A stretch of 64,000 nucleotides of DNA, taken from positions 62,001 to 126,000 of the forward strand of contig CAWGPP010000007.1 of NCBI GenBank assembly GCA_963824545.1, given 5' to 3'. Made by a program: the position numbers and the translations under genes. A model generated the notes under the pieces. That model made no database searches. It had not been told where the DNA came from and was given only the letters and a program-made list of their open reading frames with translations. The DNA comes from Bog-532 sp963824545. Lineage in GTDB: Bacteria; Actinomycetota; Actinomycetes; Streptosporangiales; Streptosporangiaceae. Positions within the stretch are counted from its first letter, which is position 1. Each line of letters starts with the position of its first letter. This document shows, in pieces, positions 26,561 to 35,895 of this stretch.

Positions 26561-27007
26561 GTGACGGACCTTACCGATTTCGCCCGGCTGGTTCCGCGTG
26601 AGCACGGCCTGATCGTGATCTCCACGCTGCGCGGCGACGGGACGATCCAGTCGTCGGTGGTGAACGCGGGGGTGCTCGACCATCCGTTCACCGGCAAGCC
26701 GGCGGTCGGCTTCGTGGCTCGCGGCGGCACCCGCAAGCTGGGCAACATGCGGGCCCGGCCCCGCGCCACGGTGGTGATCCGGGCTGGCTGGGAGTGGGCG
26801 GCGGCCGAGGGCACGGCCGAGCTGATCGGCCCCGACGACCCGGCGCCCGGCGTCGACGCGGATCGGCTCCGGCTGCTGCTGCGGGAGATCTTCACCGCGG
26901 CCGGCGGTACGCACGACGACTGGGACACCTACGACCGGGTCATGGCCGAGGAGCGGCGCGCGGCCGTGCTGCTGACCCCGGACCGCGTCTACTCCAACCC
27001 CCGTTAG
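26561..27007 (+). CDS. PPOX-class F420/flavin-dependent oxidoreductase
   Basis: This 148-residue split beta-barrel protein has the pattern of the F420-dependent PPOX-class enzymes: HGLIVISTLRGDGTIQSSVV, TGKPAVGFVARGGTRKLGNM, then ATVVIRAGWEWAAAEGTAEL and a C-terminal RAAVLLTPDRVYSNPR. Members reduce cofactors or xenobiotics with F420H2; the substrate here is not known. GTG at 26561 is chosen from the -10 box, five codons inside the longer frame. The gene has its own promoter although it follows ackA closely. Confidence 0.88.
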   Translation: MTDLTDFARLVPREHGLIVISTLRGDGTIQSSVVNAGVLDHPFTGKPAVGFVARGGTRKLGNMRARPRATVVIRAGWEWAAAEGTAELIGPDDPAPGVDADRLRLLLREIFTAAGGTHDDWDTYDRVMAEERRAAVLLTPDRVYSNPR

Positions 27008-27027
27008 CCGGCCAGGAGGCCCGCCCC

Positions 27028-27930
27028 ATGCCCACCGACACGCTGCACGCGACGATCACGCTGGCCGACGGCCGCCGGATCGCGGTCCTGGCCGAAGGGC
27101 CCGAGGACGGGATACCCCTGGTACGGCACCACGGCACGCCCGGCGGCGGCCTGGTGCCCTACCCGCCGATGACCGAGACGGAGCTGGACCGCGGGTTCCG
27201 GAGCATCCACCTCGCCCGGCCCGGTTACAGCCCGTCCACGCCCCGGCCCGGCCGCCGGGTCGCGGACGTGGCCGGCGACGTCGCGGAGATCCTGGACCAG
27301 CTCGGCGCGGGCACGTTCCTGACCATCGGCTGGTCCGGTGGCGGCCCGCACGCGCTCGCCTGCGCCGCGCTGCTGCCGGGCCGGTGCCTCGCGGCCGCCT
27401 CGGTCGCCGGGGTGGCCCCGCGGGAGGCGGCCGGCCTGGACTGGCTGGCCGGGATGGGACCGGAGAACATCGAGGAGTTCCGCGCGGCCGAGGCCGGCCC
27501 GGCGGATCTGACCGCCTTCCTGGAGAAGGATGCGGCCGATCTCGGCTCCGTCACCGGCGCCAGCATCATCGAGGGCCTCGGGGGCCTGATCGGCGACGCG
27601 GACAAGGCCGTGCTCACCGGCAGGTACGCCGACCACATGGCGGCGTCCCTGCACGCCTCGGTGGGCCCAGGCCTGGACGGCTGGTTCGAGGACGACCAGG
27701 CGTTCGTGGCCGGCTGGGGTTTCTCGTTCGGCGCGGACGCGGCCCCGGTCGCCATCTGGCAGGGCGATGACGACCGCATGGTCCCGTTCGGCCACGGTCA
27801 ATGGCTCGCCGCCCACATCCCGGGTGCGCAGGCCCACCTGCTGCCCGGCGAAGGCCATCTCAGCCTGTCGGTGAATCATTACGGCCAGATTCTCGACAAC
27901 CTGCTTGCGCTGGCCGGCCGCGCCGCCTGA
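27028..27930 (+). CDS. Alpha/beta hydrolase
   Basis: The 300-residue cytoplasmic hydrolase has the nucleophile elbow TIGWSGGGPHALA, an acid residue region IWQGDDDRMVPFGHG and the catalytic His in LPGEGHLSLS. The N-terminus (ITLADGRRIAVLAEGPEDG, then HHGTPGG oxyanion region) is typical of proline-iminopeptidase-like and epoxide-hydrolase-like enzymes. The substrate is not predictable. ATG at 27028 has AGGAGG 8 nt upstream; the open frame that reaches back to 26794 is spurious. It lies 20 bp after the PPOX-class gene and is probably co-transcribed. Confidence 0.9.
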   Translation: MPTDTLHATITLADGRRIAVLAEGPEDGIPLVRHHGTPGGGLVPYPPMTETELDRGFRSIHLARPGYSPSTPRPGRRVADVAGDVAEILDQLGAGTFLTIGWSGGGPHALACAALLPGRCLAAASVAGVAPREAAGLDWLAGMGPENIEEFRAAEAGPADLTAFLEKDAADLGSVTGASIIEGLGGLIGDADKAVLTGRYADHMAASLHASVGPGLDGWFEDDQAFVAGWGFSFGADAAPVAIWQGDDDRMVPFGHGQWLAAHIPGAQAHLLPGEGHLSLSVNHYGQILDNLLALAGRAA

Positions 27931-28052
27931 GCTCTCCTGCGTTGCCCACCGGTCACGCGGTGCAATACCCGCGCGCGTAACGCAGCGCGCCCCGATAGCA
28001 TCGGTCAAGGGCCCACGCCCCGCCATCCGCTGTCCCACGCCAAGGAGTCACC

Positions 28053-30047
28053 GTGTCAACGCAGCAGCTTCGTCTCACTCTCGCCGGACGCGAGCATGTG
28101 GCCGGGGCTGGCACGACGGCCGGTGCGGCGCTCGCGGCAGGCGGCCAGGGCGAGCAGGCTCCCGGCGCGCACGCGGTCATCGCCGCGCGGGTCAACGGCG
28201 AGCTGCGCGATCTGGCCTGCCCGGTCGCCGACGGGGACGTGATCGAGCCGGTCCTGATCGACGACCCGGACGGCCGGGCGATCCTGCGGCACTCCACCAC
28301 CCACGTCATGGCGCAGGCCGTGCAGGACCTGTTCCCCGACGCCAAGCTGGGCATCGGCCCGCCGGTGGAGAACGGCTACTATTACGACTTCGATTCCGGC
28401 CGCCCGTTCGATCCCGCGGACCTCAAGGCGATCGAGCTGCGCATGCGCCAGATCGTCAAGCAGGGCCAGCGGTTCTCCCGCCGCGTGGTCACCGACGGCG
28501 ACGCCCGCGCCGAACTGGCCGGCGAGCCGTACAAGCTGGAGCTGATCGGGCTCAAGGGCACCCAGGAGCCGCGGGACGCCGAGGAGTCGGTCGAGGTGGG
28601 CGGCAGCGAGCTGACCATCTACGACAACCTCAGCCCGGACACCGGCGAGGTGATCTGGAAGGACCTGTGCCGCGGCCCGCACATCCCGACCACCCGGTAC
28701 ATCCCGGCGTTCAAGCTGATGCGCTCCGGTGGGGCGTACTGGCGGGGCAGCGAGAAGAACCCGCAGCTGCAGCGGATCTACGGCACCGCGTGGGAATCGC
28801 GGGAGCGGCAGGACGAGTACCTGACCATGCTGGCCGAGGCCGAGCGGCGCGACCACCGCAAGCTCGGCGCGGAGCTGGACCTGTTCTCCTTCCCCACCGA
28901 GATCGGCAGCGGGCTGCCGGTGTTCCACCCCAAGGGCGCGATCATCCGCCAGGTGATGGAGGACTACTCGCGGCGCCGGCACGAGGCGGCCGGGTACCAG
29001 TACGTCACCACCCCGCACGTGACCAAGGCCGAGCTGTTCGAGACCTCTGGTCATCTGGGCTGGTACAAGGACGGCATGTTCCCGCCCATGGAGATGGACG
29101 GGCAGGTCTACTACAACAAGCCGATGAACTGCCCGATGCACGTACTGATCTACCAGTCGCGCGGGCGGTCCTACCGGGAACTGCCGCTGCGGCTGTTCGA
29201 GTTCGGCACCGTGTACCGGTACGAGAAGTCCGGGGTCGTGCACGGCCTGACCCGGGCCCGCGGCTTCACCCAGGACGACTCGCACATCTTCTGCACCCCC
29301 GAGCAGCTGGCCCCCGAGCTGGCCTCGCTGCTCGACTTCGTGGTCGGCCTGCTGCGCGACTTCGGGCTGACCGAGTTCGAGGCCGAGCTGTCCACCCGGC
29401 CGGACAAGTTCATCGGCGAGCCGGAGGAATGGGACGCTGCGGAGGCGGCCCTGCGGCACGCGCTCGATGAATCCGGGCTGCCGTACACCGTGGCCGAGGG
29501 CGACGGCGCCTTCTACGCGCCCAAGATCGACGTGCACGTCAAGGACGCGATCGGCCGCCGCTGGCAGCTGTCCACCCTGCAGGTCGACTTCCAGGAGCCG
29601 GGCCGGTTCGGCATCGAGTACCAGGCCGCCGACGGGTCGCGGCAGCGCCCGTACATGATCCACCGGGCGCTGTTCGGCTCGATCGAGCGGTTCTTCGGCA
29701 TCCTGGTCGAGCACTACGCGGGCGCCTTCCCGCCCTGGCTCGCGCCGGTTCAGGTCGTCGGGATCCCGATCGCGGACGCGCACGCCCCCTACCTGGACAA
29801 GGTGGTGGCCCTGCTCCGCACCCACGGCATCCGGGCCGAGGTCGACACCAGCGACGACCGGATGCAGAAGAAGATCAGGACGGCGCAGCGGCAGAAGATC
29901 CCGTTCATGCTGATCGCGGGGGACGAGGATCTCGCCCATGAGGCGGTGTCGTTCCGCTACCGGGACGGCTCGCAGAAGAACGGCGTCCCGATCGGGGATG
30001 CCGTCGCGGAGATCGTTACCGCGGTCCGCGACCGCATCCAGGTATGA
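28053..30047 (+). CDS. thrS: Threonine--tRNA ligase
   Basis: This 664-residue class II synthetase charges tRNA-Thr. The order is a TGS domain (residues about 1-75), the editing domain with HSTTHVMAQA, and the catalytic core with motif 2 (FEFGTVYRYEKSGVVHGLTR) and motif 3 (GSIERFFGILVEHY). A C-terminal anticodon-binding domain follows (VQVVGIPIADAHAPYLDKVV). GTG at 28053 has AAGGAG 5 nt upstream and a GATAGCAT-like -10 further up. The stop overlaps the next start (ATGA), coupling it to the HIT-domain gene, as in other actinomycetes. Confidence 0.97.
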   Translation: MSTQQLRLTLAGREHVAGAGTTAGAALAAGGQGEQAPGAHAVIAARVNGELRDLACPVADGDVIEPVLIDDPDGRAILRHSTTHVMAQAVQDLFPDAKLGIGPPVENGYYYDFDSGRPFDPADLKAIELRMRQIVKQGQRFSRRVVTDGDARAELAGEPYKLELIGLKGTQEPRDAEESVEVGGSELTIYDNLSPDTGEVIWKDLCRGPHIPTTRYIPAFKLMRSGGAYWRGSEKNPQLQRIYGTAWESRERQDEYLTMLAEAERRDHRKLGAELDLFSFPTEIGSGLPVFHPKGAIIRQVMEDYSRRRHEAAGYQYVTTPHVTKAELFETSGHLGWYKDGMFPPMEMDGQVYYNKPMNCPMHVLIYQSRGRSYRELPLRLFEFGTVYRYEKSGVVHGLTRARGFTQDDSHIFCTPEQLAPELASLLDFVVGLLRDFGLTEFEAELSTRPDKFIGEPEEWDAAEAALRHALDESGLPYTVAEGDGAFYAPKIDVHVKDAIGRRWQLSTLQVDFQEPGRFGIEYQAADGSRQRPYMIHRALFGSIERFFGILVEHYAGAFPPWLAPVQVVGIPIADAHAPYLDKVVALLRTHGIRAEVDTSDDRMQKKIRTAQRQKIPFMLIAGDEDLAHEAVSFRYRDGSQKNGVPIGDAVAEIVTAVRDRIQV

Positions 30048-30631
30048 CGCCGATGGCCAGCGACGCGGAATCCGGCGGGACGACGGGGACGCCCGGAATG
30101 ACCTGGCCCCAGACCGGGGTCGGCATCCCGGACGGGTTCGCGCGGCTGTGGATGCCGCACCGGATGGCCTACCTCAAGGGCGAGAACAAGCCGTCCGGGT
30201 CCGGGGACAGCTGCCCGTTCTGCCGCGCCCCGTCGCTCAGCGACGAGGACGGGCTGATCGTCGCGCGCGGGCGGCTCGTCTTCACCGTGCTGAACCTGTA
30301 CCCCTACAACGGCGGCCACATCCTGGTCTGCCCGTACCGGCACGTGGCCGACTACACGGAACTGGACGAGGCCGAGTCCGCCGAGCTGGCCGGCCACACC
30401 CGGCGCTCGATCCGGGCCCTGCGCACCGCCTCGAACGCGCAGGGCTTCAACGTCGGGATGAACCTCGGCGGCGTAGCCGGCGCCGGCATCGCCGCGCACC
30501 TGCACCAGCACGTGGTCCCCCGCTGGGGCGGCGACACCAACTTCATGCCCGTCGTCGGCCAGACCCGCGTCCTGCCCGAACTCCTCCGCGACACCCGCAA
30601 ACTCCTCGCCGAAGCCTGGCCCACCGACTGA
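30044..30631 (+). CDS. HIT-domain hydrolase (Ap4A phosphorylase-like)
   Basis: The 195-residue protein carries the histidine triad HLHQHVVPRW after PYNGGHILVCPYRHVADY. Its N-terminus has CPFCRAP, a zinc-site motif of the actinobacterial Ap4A-phosphorylase-like branch (compare Mycobacterium Rv2613c). It would cleave diadenosine tetraphosphate, a by-product of aminoacyl-tRNA synthetases, which suits its overlap with thrS. It is the last gene of the thrS operon; a repeat-type hairpin follows. Confidence 0.9.
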   Translation: MTPMASDAESGGTTGTPGMTWPQTGVGIPDGFARLWMPHRMAYLKGENKPSGSGDSCPFCRAPSLSDEDGLIVARGRLVFTVLNLYPYNGGHILVCPYRHVADYTELDEAESAELAGHTRRSIRALRTASNAQGFNVGMNLGGVAGAGIAAHLHQHVVPRWGGDTNFMPVVGQTRVLPELLRDTRKLLAEAWPTD

Positions 30632-30639
30632 CGCCTCCT

Positions 30640-30709
30640 TACGGGCAGACTCTTAGTTATGGGCAGAGTTGAACCCGCCTGGCAGTATCTGCCCAAAACT
30701 CTGCCCATA
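30640..30709. terminator. Hairpin between convergent genes, member of a dispersed repeat
   Basis: TATGGGCAGAGTT (30658-30670) pairs with AACTCTGCCCATA (30697-30709) across a 26-nt loop. CCCAAAACTCTGCCCATA is identical to 43000-43017 after ruvB. It lies between the convergent HIT and EF-G-like genes and probably ends both transcripts. Confidence 0.7.
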
Positions 30710-30723
30710 GTGGCCGGGTGACC

Positions 30724-32871
30724 CTAATCCTTGGACTCCTCGGCGATTTTGGCGGCCAGGTGGGGCGGGAGGGGCTCGTGACGCAGGTAGGAGCGGGTGA
30801 ACGAGCCGGTTCCGTGGGACACCGAGCGCAGGTCGATCGTGTAACGGGTGATCTCCAGCTCGGGGATCTCCGCCTTGACCAGGGTCCGCCCCACCGGGAC
30901 GGGCTCGGTGCCGAGGACCCGGCCCCGCCGGGAGGACAGGTCGGACATGACCGCCCCCACGTAGTCGTCGGGGATCAGGACCGACACCTCGTCGACCGGC
31001 TCGAGCAGCATGGACTGCGCCTTCTCCACCGCGTCCCGCAGCGCGGCCCGGCCCGCCTTCTGGAACGCCATGTCGGAGGAGTCCACCGAGTGCGCCTTGC
31101 CGTCGTACAGCGTGACGCGCAGCCCCACCATCGGGTAGCCCGCGACCACGCCCTGCTCCATCTGGGACCGGACGCCCTTCTCCACCGACGGGATGAACTG
31201 GCGCGGCACCACGCCGCCGACAACCTTGTCCACGAACTCGAAGCCGGCGTTGCCGGGCATCGGCTCGACGTCGATGTGGCAGATCGCGAACTCGCCGTGG
31301 CCGCCGGTCTGCTTGACGTTGCGGCCCAGCCCGTTGGCCTTGCCCGCGATCGTCTCCCGCAGCGGCACCCGCGGCGCGGACGTCCCCACGGCCACGCCGT
31401 AGCGGTTGCCCAGCCGGTCCAGCAGCACGTCGACGTGGGCCTCGCCCATGCACCACAGCACCAGCTGGTGCGTCTCGGGGTTGATCTCCAGGCGGAGTGT
31501 GGGGTCCTCGGCGACCAGCCGGGACAGCGCCTGTGACATCTTGTCGTCGTCGGCCTTGGACTTGGCCGACACGGCCACCGGCAGCAGCGGGTCGGGCATC
31601 ACCCACGGCTCCATCAGCAGCGGCTCTTCCTTGCTCGACAGCGTGTCGCCGGTCTCGGCCGTCGCGAGCTTGGCCACCGCGCAGATGTCACCGGCTACCG
31701 CCTCGGTGATGGGCCGCTGCTGCTTGCCCAGCGGGCAGGTCAGCGCGCCGATCCGCTCGTCCGTGTCGTGGTCGGCGTGCCCCTGCTGGGCACGGCCGTG
31801 CCCGGACACGTGCACCGCCGCGTCCGCACGCAGCGTACCGGAGAACACCCGGACCAGGCTGACCCGGCCGACGTAGGGGTCCGAGGTGGTCTTGACGACC
31901 TCGGCGAGCAGCGGGCCGGCCGGATCGCAGGTCACCCCGTCGACCGGGGTCCCGTCGAGGGTGGTGACCGTGGGCATCGGGTGCTCCTCGGGCGACGGGA
32001 ACGCCTGGGTCATCACCTCGAGCAGCTCCTCCATGCCGATGCCGCGCGGGGAGGACACCGCCAGCACCGGGTAGAAGCTGCCCCGCGCCACCGCCTTCTC
32101 CAGGTCCTCGATGAGGACCTTCGGGTCGATCTCCTCGCCGGACAGGTACCGGTCCATGAGCGACTCGTCTTCGCTCTCCTGGATGATGCCCTCGATCAGC
32201 TCGCCGCGGAGCACTTCCATCTGCTCGGCGCTGGCGTCCGGCACGGCGGCCTCCGCGCGGCTCGCATCGGAGTAGTCGTACATCTTCTGCGACAGCAGGC
32301 CGATCAGGCCGCGGACCGGCGTTCCCTCGCCGTCCGACACCGGCAGGTACAGCGGCGCCACGGCCTCGCCGAACGCCTCCCGGCAGGCGGCCAGCGCGGC
32401 TTCGAAGTCGGCGCGCTGGTGGTCGATCTTGGTGATGACGACGGCGCGCGGCATGCCCACGCGCGCGCACTCCTCCCACAGCATCCGGGTCAGGCCGTCG
32501 ACGCCCTCGGTGGCGGACACCGCGAACAGCGCCGAGTCGGCGCCGCGCAGCCCGGCCCGCAGGTCGCCGGTGAAGTCGGCGTAGCCCGGCGTGTCCAGCA
32601 GGTTGACCTTGATCCCGGCGTACGTGATGGGGGCGAGGGTGAGGTTGACCGAGCGCTGCTGCCGGACCTCGATGTCATCGAAGTCGCTGACGGTCGTGCC
32701 TTCCTCGACCCGCCCGGTTCGCTGGATGGTCCCGGTCGTGGCCAGCAGGGCCTCCACGAGCGTCGTCTTCCCGGCCCCGGAATGGCCGATCAGCGCGACG
32801 TTCCGGATCTTGCCCGGCTGGCCCGCTGGTACGCCTCCGGCGGCCCCTGAGGTACTTGTTGTCTCCGCCAC
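30724..32871 (-). CDS. EF-G-like translational GTPase (EF-G2 type)
   Basis: This 715-residue paralogue of elongation factor G has all five domains. G1 is GHSGAGKTT, the switch II motif is DTPGYADF and the G4 motif is TKIDH where EF-G has NKxD. The second domain begins near PLLAEVVKTTSDPYVGRVSL, and the C-terminal domain contains LSSRRGRVLGTEPV. It differs clearly from canonical EF-G in switch I and domain IV (GGHGEFAICHIDVEP), so a role in ribosome protection or recycling rather than normal elongation is likely but unproven. GTG at 32871 has AGGAGG 7 nt upstream. It is transcribed against the flanking genes; a gene of this type sits at the same place in Streptomyces. Confidence 0.9.
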   Translation of the reverse strand: MAETTSTSGAAGGVPAGQPGKIRNVALIGHSGAGKTTLVEALLATTGTIQRTGRVEEGTTVSDFDDIEVRQQRSVNLTLAPITYAGIKVNLLDTPGYADFTGDLRAGLRGADSALFAVSATEGVDGLTRMLWEECARVGMPRAVVITKIDHQRADFEAALAACREAFGEAVAPLYLPVSDGEGTPVRGLIGLLSQKMYDYSDASRAEAAVPDASAEQMEVLRGELIEGIIQESEDESLMDRYLSGEEIDPKVLIEDLEKAVARGSFYPVLAVSSPRGIGMEELLEVMTQAFPSPEEHPMPTVTTLDGTPVDGVTCDPAGPLLAEVVKTTSDPYVGRVSLVRVFSGTLRADAAVHVSGHGRAQQGHADHDTDERIGALTCPLGKQQRPITEAVAGDICAVAKLATAETGDTLSSKEEPLLMEPWVMPDPLLPVAVSAKSKADDDKMSQALSRLVAEDPTLRLEINPETHQLVLWCMGEAHVDVLLDRLGNRYGVAVGTSAPRVPLRETIAGKANGLGRNVKQTGGHGEFAICHIDVEPMPGNAGFEFVDKVVGGVVPRQFIPSVEKGVRSQMEQGVVAGYPMVGLRVTLYDGKAHSVDSSDMAFQKAGRAALRDAVEKAQSMLLEPVDEVSVLIPDDYVGAVMSDLSSRRGRVLGTEPVPVGRTLVKAEIPELEITRYTIDLRSVSHGTGSFTRSYLRHEPLPPHLAAKIAEESKD

Positions 32872-33038
32872 TGCCGTCGCCTCCTATGTCGGTGCTGCGC
32901 TGCATCCCGTGGGATCAGCCTGAACCTGTCGGCGGCGTTACCACAAGACCCCCGCGCAGAATCTGGAGGGTTACGGGAAGGTGCCGGAAACGCCCGCGTG
33001 ACACACCGTTCTCCGGCCGCCAGTAGGATCGAACGGCG

Positions 33039-33779
33039 ATGCTGAACAAGGCCCGCCCCTTCTTCACGCGGCTGATGACCCCGGTCGGTGAAGCCCTGGC
33101 CCGGACCCCGGTCACGCCGAACGCCGTGACCGTGACCGGCACTATCGGCGTGGCCGCCGGAGTGCTGTGGGGGTACCCGACCGGGCACCTGTTCCTCGGC
33201 ACGCTCATCGCCACCATCTTTGTGTTCCTGGACATGCTGGACGGGGTGCTGGCCCGGCTCAAGGGCACCAGCGGTTCCTGGGGCGCGTTCCTCGACTCGA
33301 CCATGGACCGGGTCGCGGACGCGGCCACCTTCTCCGGCCTGGCCGCGTGGTTCGTGCTCGGCGGCCACAACGTGCTGCTGGCCGGGGTGTCGCTGTTCTG
33401 CCTGGTGTCGGGCGCACTCGTGTCCTACGTCAAGGCGCGCGCCGAGGGTCTTGGCGTCAAAGCCAACGTTGGCATCGCCGAACGTCCCGAACGGATGGTC
33501 GTCACCTACGTGGCGGTGGGCCTGTCCGGGCTCGGCGTCCCCTACATTCTTCAGATCGGCCTCTGGGGCCTGGCCGCGGCGAGCGTCATCACGCTGGGCC
33601 AGCGGATGGTCGCCGTGCACCGGGGGATGGCGGCCGCCGCCGCGGGGCCGCCCGCCGCGGTGCCGCCTGCCGCGGGGCCGCCCGCCGCGGGGCCGCCCAC
33701 CGCGGTGCCGCCCGCCGCGGTGCCGCCCGCCGCGGAACCGCCCGCCCCGGCCGCCAAGGCCACCCAACCGATCGACTAG
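33039..33779 (+). CDS. pgsA: Phosphatidylinositol phosphate synthase
   Basis: This integral membrane CDP-alcohol phosphotransferase joins CDP-diacylglycerol and inositol phosphate, the first step of phosphatidylinositol and PIM synthesis. The family motif is complete: DMLDGVLARLKGTSG then FLDSTMDRVADA. About six hydrophobic spans are visible. After the last span comes a 45-residue low-complexity tail of PPAAV/PPAAG units, encoded by 15-bp repeats, which is not part of the usual protein. ATG at 33039 follows a TAGGAT box by 9 nt. It opens the acyltransferase-pimA operon. Confidence 0.93.
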   Translation: MLNKARPFFTRLMTPVGEALARTPVTPNAVTVTGTIGVAAGVLWGYPTGHLFLGTLIATIFVFLDMLDGVLARLKGTSGSWGAFLDSTMDRVADAATFSGLAAWFVLGGHNVLLAGVSLFCLVSGALVSYVKARAEGLGVKANVGIAERPERMVVTYVAVGLSGLGVPYILQIGLWGLAAASVITLGQRMVAVHRGMAAAAAGPPAAVPPAAGPPAAGPPTAVPPAAVPPAAEPPAPAAKATQPID

Positions 33780-33800
33780 ACCAGCGAGAGAGGCGCGGCG

Positions 33801-34754
33801 TTGTCCCGAGCGAAGGACCTGCTGGCCGGAACGGGCTACTGGCTCGGCTGGAAGGCGATCTGCCACCTGCCCGAATCCTTCGTCCGCTGGGCCTTCACCA
33901 CCGTGACCGACATCGGCTGGCGGCGCCAGGGGCACGGTGTCCAGGTCCTGGAGGGCAACCTGCTGCGCGTGCTCGGCCCGGGCGTCACCGGCAAGGAGCT
34001 GCGCGCCGTCTCCCGCGCCGGGATGGCCTCCTACGGCCGGTACTGGATGGAGGTGTTCCGGCTGCCCGCCGTCAGCAAGGAGCGCATCCTCCGCGACATG
34101 CAGATCAACGAGGATTGCGATCGCGCCCTGAACGACGTGGCCAGCGGCAAGGGCGTAGTCTTCGCGCTCCCGCACATGGGCAACTGGGAGGTGGCCGGCG
34201 CCTACGTCACCGCGCGCGGGCTGAAATTCACCACCGTCGCCGAACGGCTCAAGCCGGATTCGGTGTTCGACATGTTCCTCGCCTTCCGGGAGAGCCTCGG
34301 CATGGAGGTGCTGCCGCTGACCGGCGGCCCTGGCAACGTGTTCGGCGTGCTCGCCCAGCGGCTGCGCGCCGGGAGCCTGGTCTGCCTGCTCTGCGACCGG
34401 GACCTCACGGAAAACGGCGTCGAGGTGGACTTCTTCGGCGAGAAGGCGCGGATGGCGGCCGGGCCTGCCGCGCTGGCCGTGCAGACCGGCGCCGCCCTGC
34501 ACGCGGTGACGCTGTGGTTCACCGAGGACGGCTGGGTCGCGAACGCCAGCCCGGCCATCCCGGTCCCCGCCGAGGGCGGCCGCAAGGAAAAGGTCACGGC
34601 CATGACCCAGCAGCTCGCCTCGTCCTTCGAGAAGAGCATCGCCGAGCACCCCGAGGACTGGCACATGCTGCAGCGGGTGTTTCTCAGTGACCTCGATCCG
34701 GCCCGGCTCCCCGGCCCGGCCGGCCCGGGCGCGGAATCGCCGGAGGCCCGTTAA
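33801..34754 (+). CDS. PIM acyltransferase (PatA-like, lauroyl-acyltransferase family)
   Basis: This membrane-associated acyltransferase of 317 residues has the HMGNWEVAG active-site motif (the His and Glu of the lipid A acyltransferase family) and the VCLLCDRDLTENGVEVDFFG block. Its place between pgsA and pimA indicates that it acylates phosphatidylinositol mannosides. TTG at 33801 is used, with GAGAGG 7 nt upstream. The stop overlaps the pimA start (TAATG). Confidence 0.92.
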   Translation: MSRAKDLLAGTGYWLGWKAICHLPESFVRWAFTTVTDIGWRRQGHGVQVLEGNLLRVLGPGVTGKELRAVSRAGMASYGRYWMEVFRLPAVSKERILRDMQINEDCDRALNDVASGKGVVFALPHMGNWEVAGAYVTARGLKFTTVAERLKPDSVFDMFLAFRESLGMEVLPLTGGPGNVFGVLAQRLRAGSLVCLLCDRDLTENGVEVDFFGEKARMAAGPAALAVQTGAALHAVTLWFTEDGWVANASPAIPVPAEGGRKEKVTAMTQQLASSFEKSIAEHPEDWHMLQRVFLSDLDPARLPGPAGPGAESPEAR

Positions 34755-35887
34755 TGAAGATCGGGATCGTCTGCCCGTACACCTGGGACGTCCCCGGTGG
34801 CGTGCAGCAGCACATCAGGGACCTGGCCGAGGCGCTGATCGAGCTGGGCCACACCGTGTCGGTGATCTCGCCCGCCGACGAGGACACGCCGCTGCCGGAT
34901 TACGTGGTGTCGGCCGGGCGCGCGGTGCCGGTGCCGTACAACGGCTCGGTGGCCCGGCTCGCGTTCGGGTTCCTGTCCGCCAGCCGGGTCCGGCGCTGGC
35001 TCAGGGAAGGCAGCTTCGACGTGCTGCACGTGCACGAGCCCGCCGCGCCGAGCCTGTCGCTGCTCGCGTGCTGGATCGCCACCGGGCCGATCGTGGCCAC
35101 CGTGCACACCGCCAACCCGAATTCGCGCGCCATGCACGCCTTCGAGCCGATGCTGCGCTCCGCGCTGGAGAAGATCAACGGCCGGATCGCGGTGTCCGAG
35201 GCCGCCCGGACCACGCTGGTCGAGCATCTCGGCGGCGACGCGGTGCTCATCCCTAACGGCGTCGCCACCCGCCGGTACCGGGCGGCCGAGCCGCTGCCCG
35301 GCTGGCCCGGCGACGGCGGCGCGATCGGGTTCCTTGGCCGGATGGACGAGACCCGCAAGGGCCTGGCCGTCCTGCTGAAGGCGTTCGAGGCCCTCGGCGC
35401 CGAACGGGACCGGCTCAGGCTGCTCATCGCCGGCCCGGGCGATCCGGAGGATGTGCTCGAGCGGGTGCCGGCCCGGCTGCGCGACCGGGTGGTGCTGCTC
35501 GGGCAGGTCAGCGAGCAGGACAAGGTGCGCATGCTGCACTCGGTGGACGTGTTCTGCGCCCCCAACACGGGCGGGGAGAGCTTCGGCATCGTGCTGACCG
35601 AGGCGATGGCCGCCGGCGCGCCGATCGTGGCCAGCGACCTGGACGCGTTCCACCGGGTGCTGCGCGGCGGGAAGGCCGGCGAGCTGTTCACCCCGGGAGA
35701 CCCGGCGGACCTCGCCCGCGCCGCCCGGCTGCTGCTCGACGACCCGGCCCGGCGGGCCGTGCTGTCCGCCGCCGCGACCAGCGCGGTCAGCGCGTACGAC
35801 TGGACCACGGTGGCGCGGGACGTGCTCAACGTGTACGAGACCGTTGTGCTCGGCACCGCCGCCGTGGCCGTGGCCGTGGCGCGTTAG
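34754..35887 (+). CDS. pimA: Phosphatidyl-myo-inositol mannosyltransferase (PimA-like)
   Basis: The 377-residue GT4 glycosyltransferase adds mannose from GDP-mannose to phosphatidylinositol at the inner membrane face. The N-terminus has the acceptor loop GIVCPYTWDVPGGVQQHIRD, and the donor site shows GFLGRMDETRKGLAVL, plus GGESFGIVLTEAMAAGAPIV with the conserved Glu residues. It is translationally coupled to the acyltransferase. The last residues (VVLGTAAVAVAVAR) are a low-complexity tail. Confidence 0.93.
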   Translation: MKIGIVCPYTWDVPGGVQQHIRDLAEALIELGHTVSVISPADEDTPLPDYVVSAGRAVPVPYNGSVARLAFGFLSASRVRRWLREGSFDVLHVHEPAAPSLSLLACWIATGPIVATVHTANPNSRAMHAFEPMLRSALEKINGRIAVSEAARTTLVEHLGGDAVLIPNGVATRRYRAAEPLPGWPGDGGAIGFLGRMDETRKGLAVLLKAFEALGAERDRLRLLIAGPGDPEDVLERVPARLRDRVVLLGQVSEQDKVRMLHSVDVFCAPNTGGESFGIVLTEAMAAGAPIVASDLDAFHRVLRGGKAGELFTPGDPADLARAARLLLDDPARRAVLSAAATSAVSAYDWTTVARDVLNVYETVVLGTAAVAVAVAR

Positions 35888-35895
35888 GGGGTCCG

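Noticed and set aside
28056..29939. Long antisense open frame across thrS (627 codons)
   Set aside because: It mirrors the thrS reading frame, a known effect of high GC at third positions; its sequence is Gly/Arg/Val-rich without domains.
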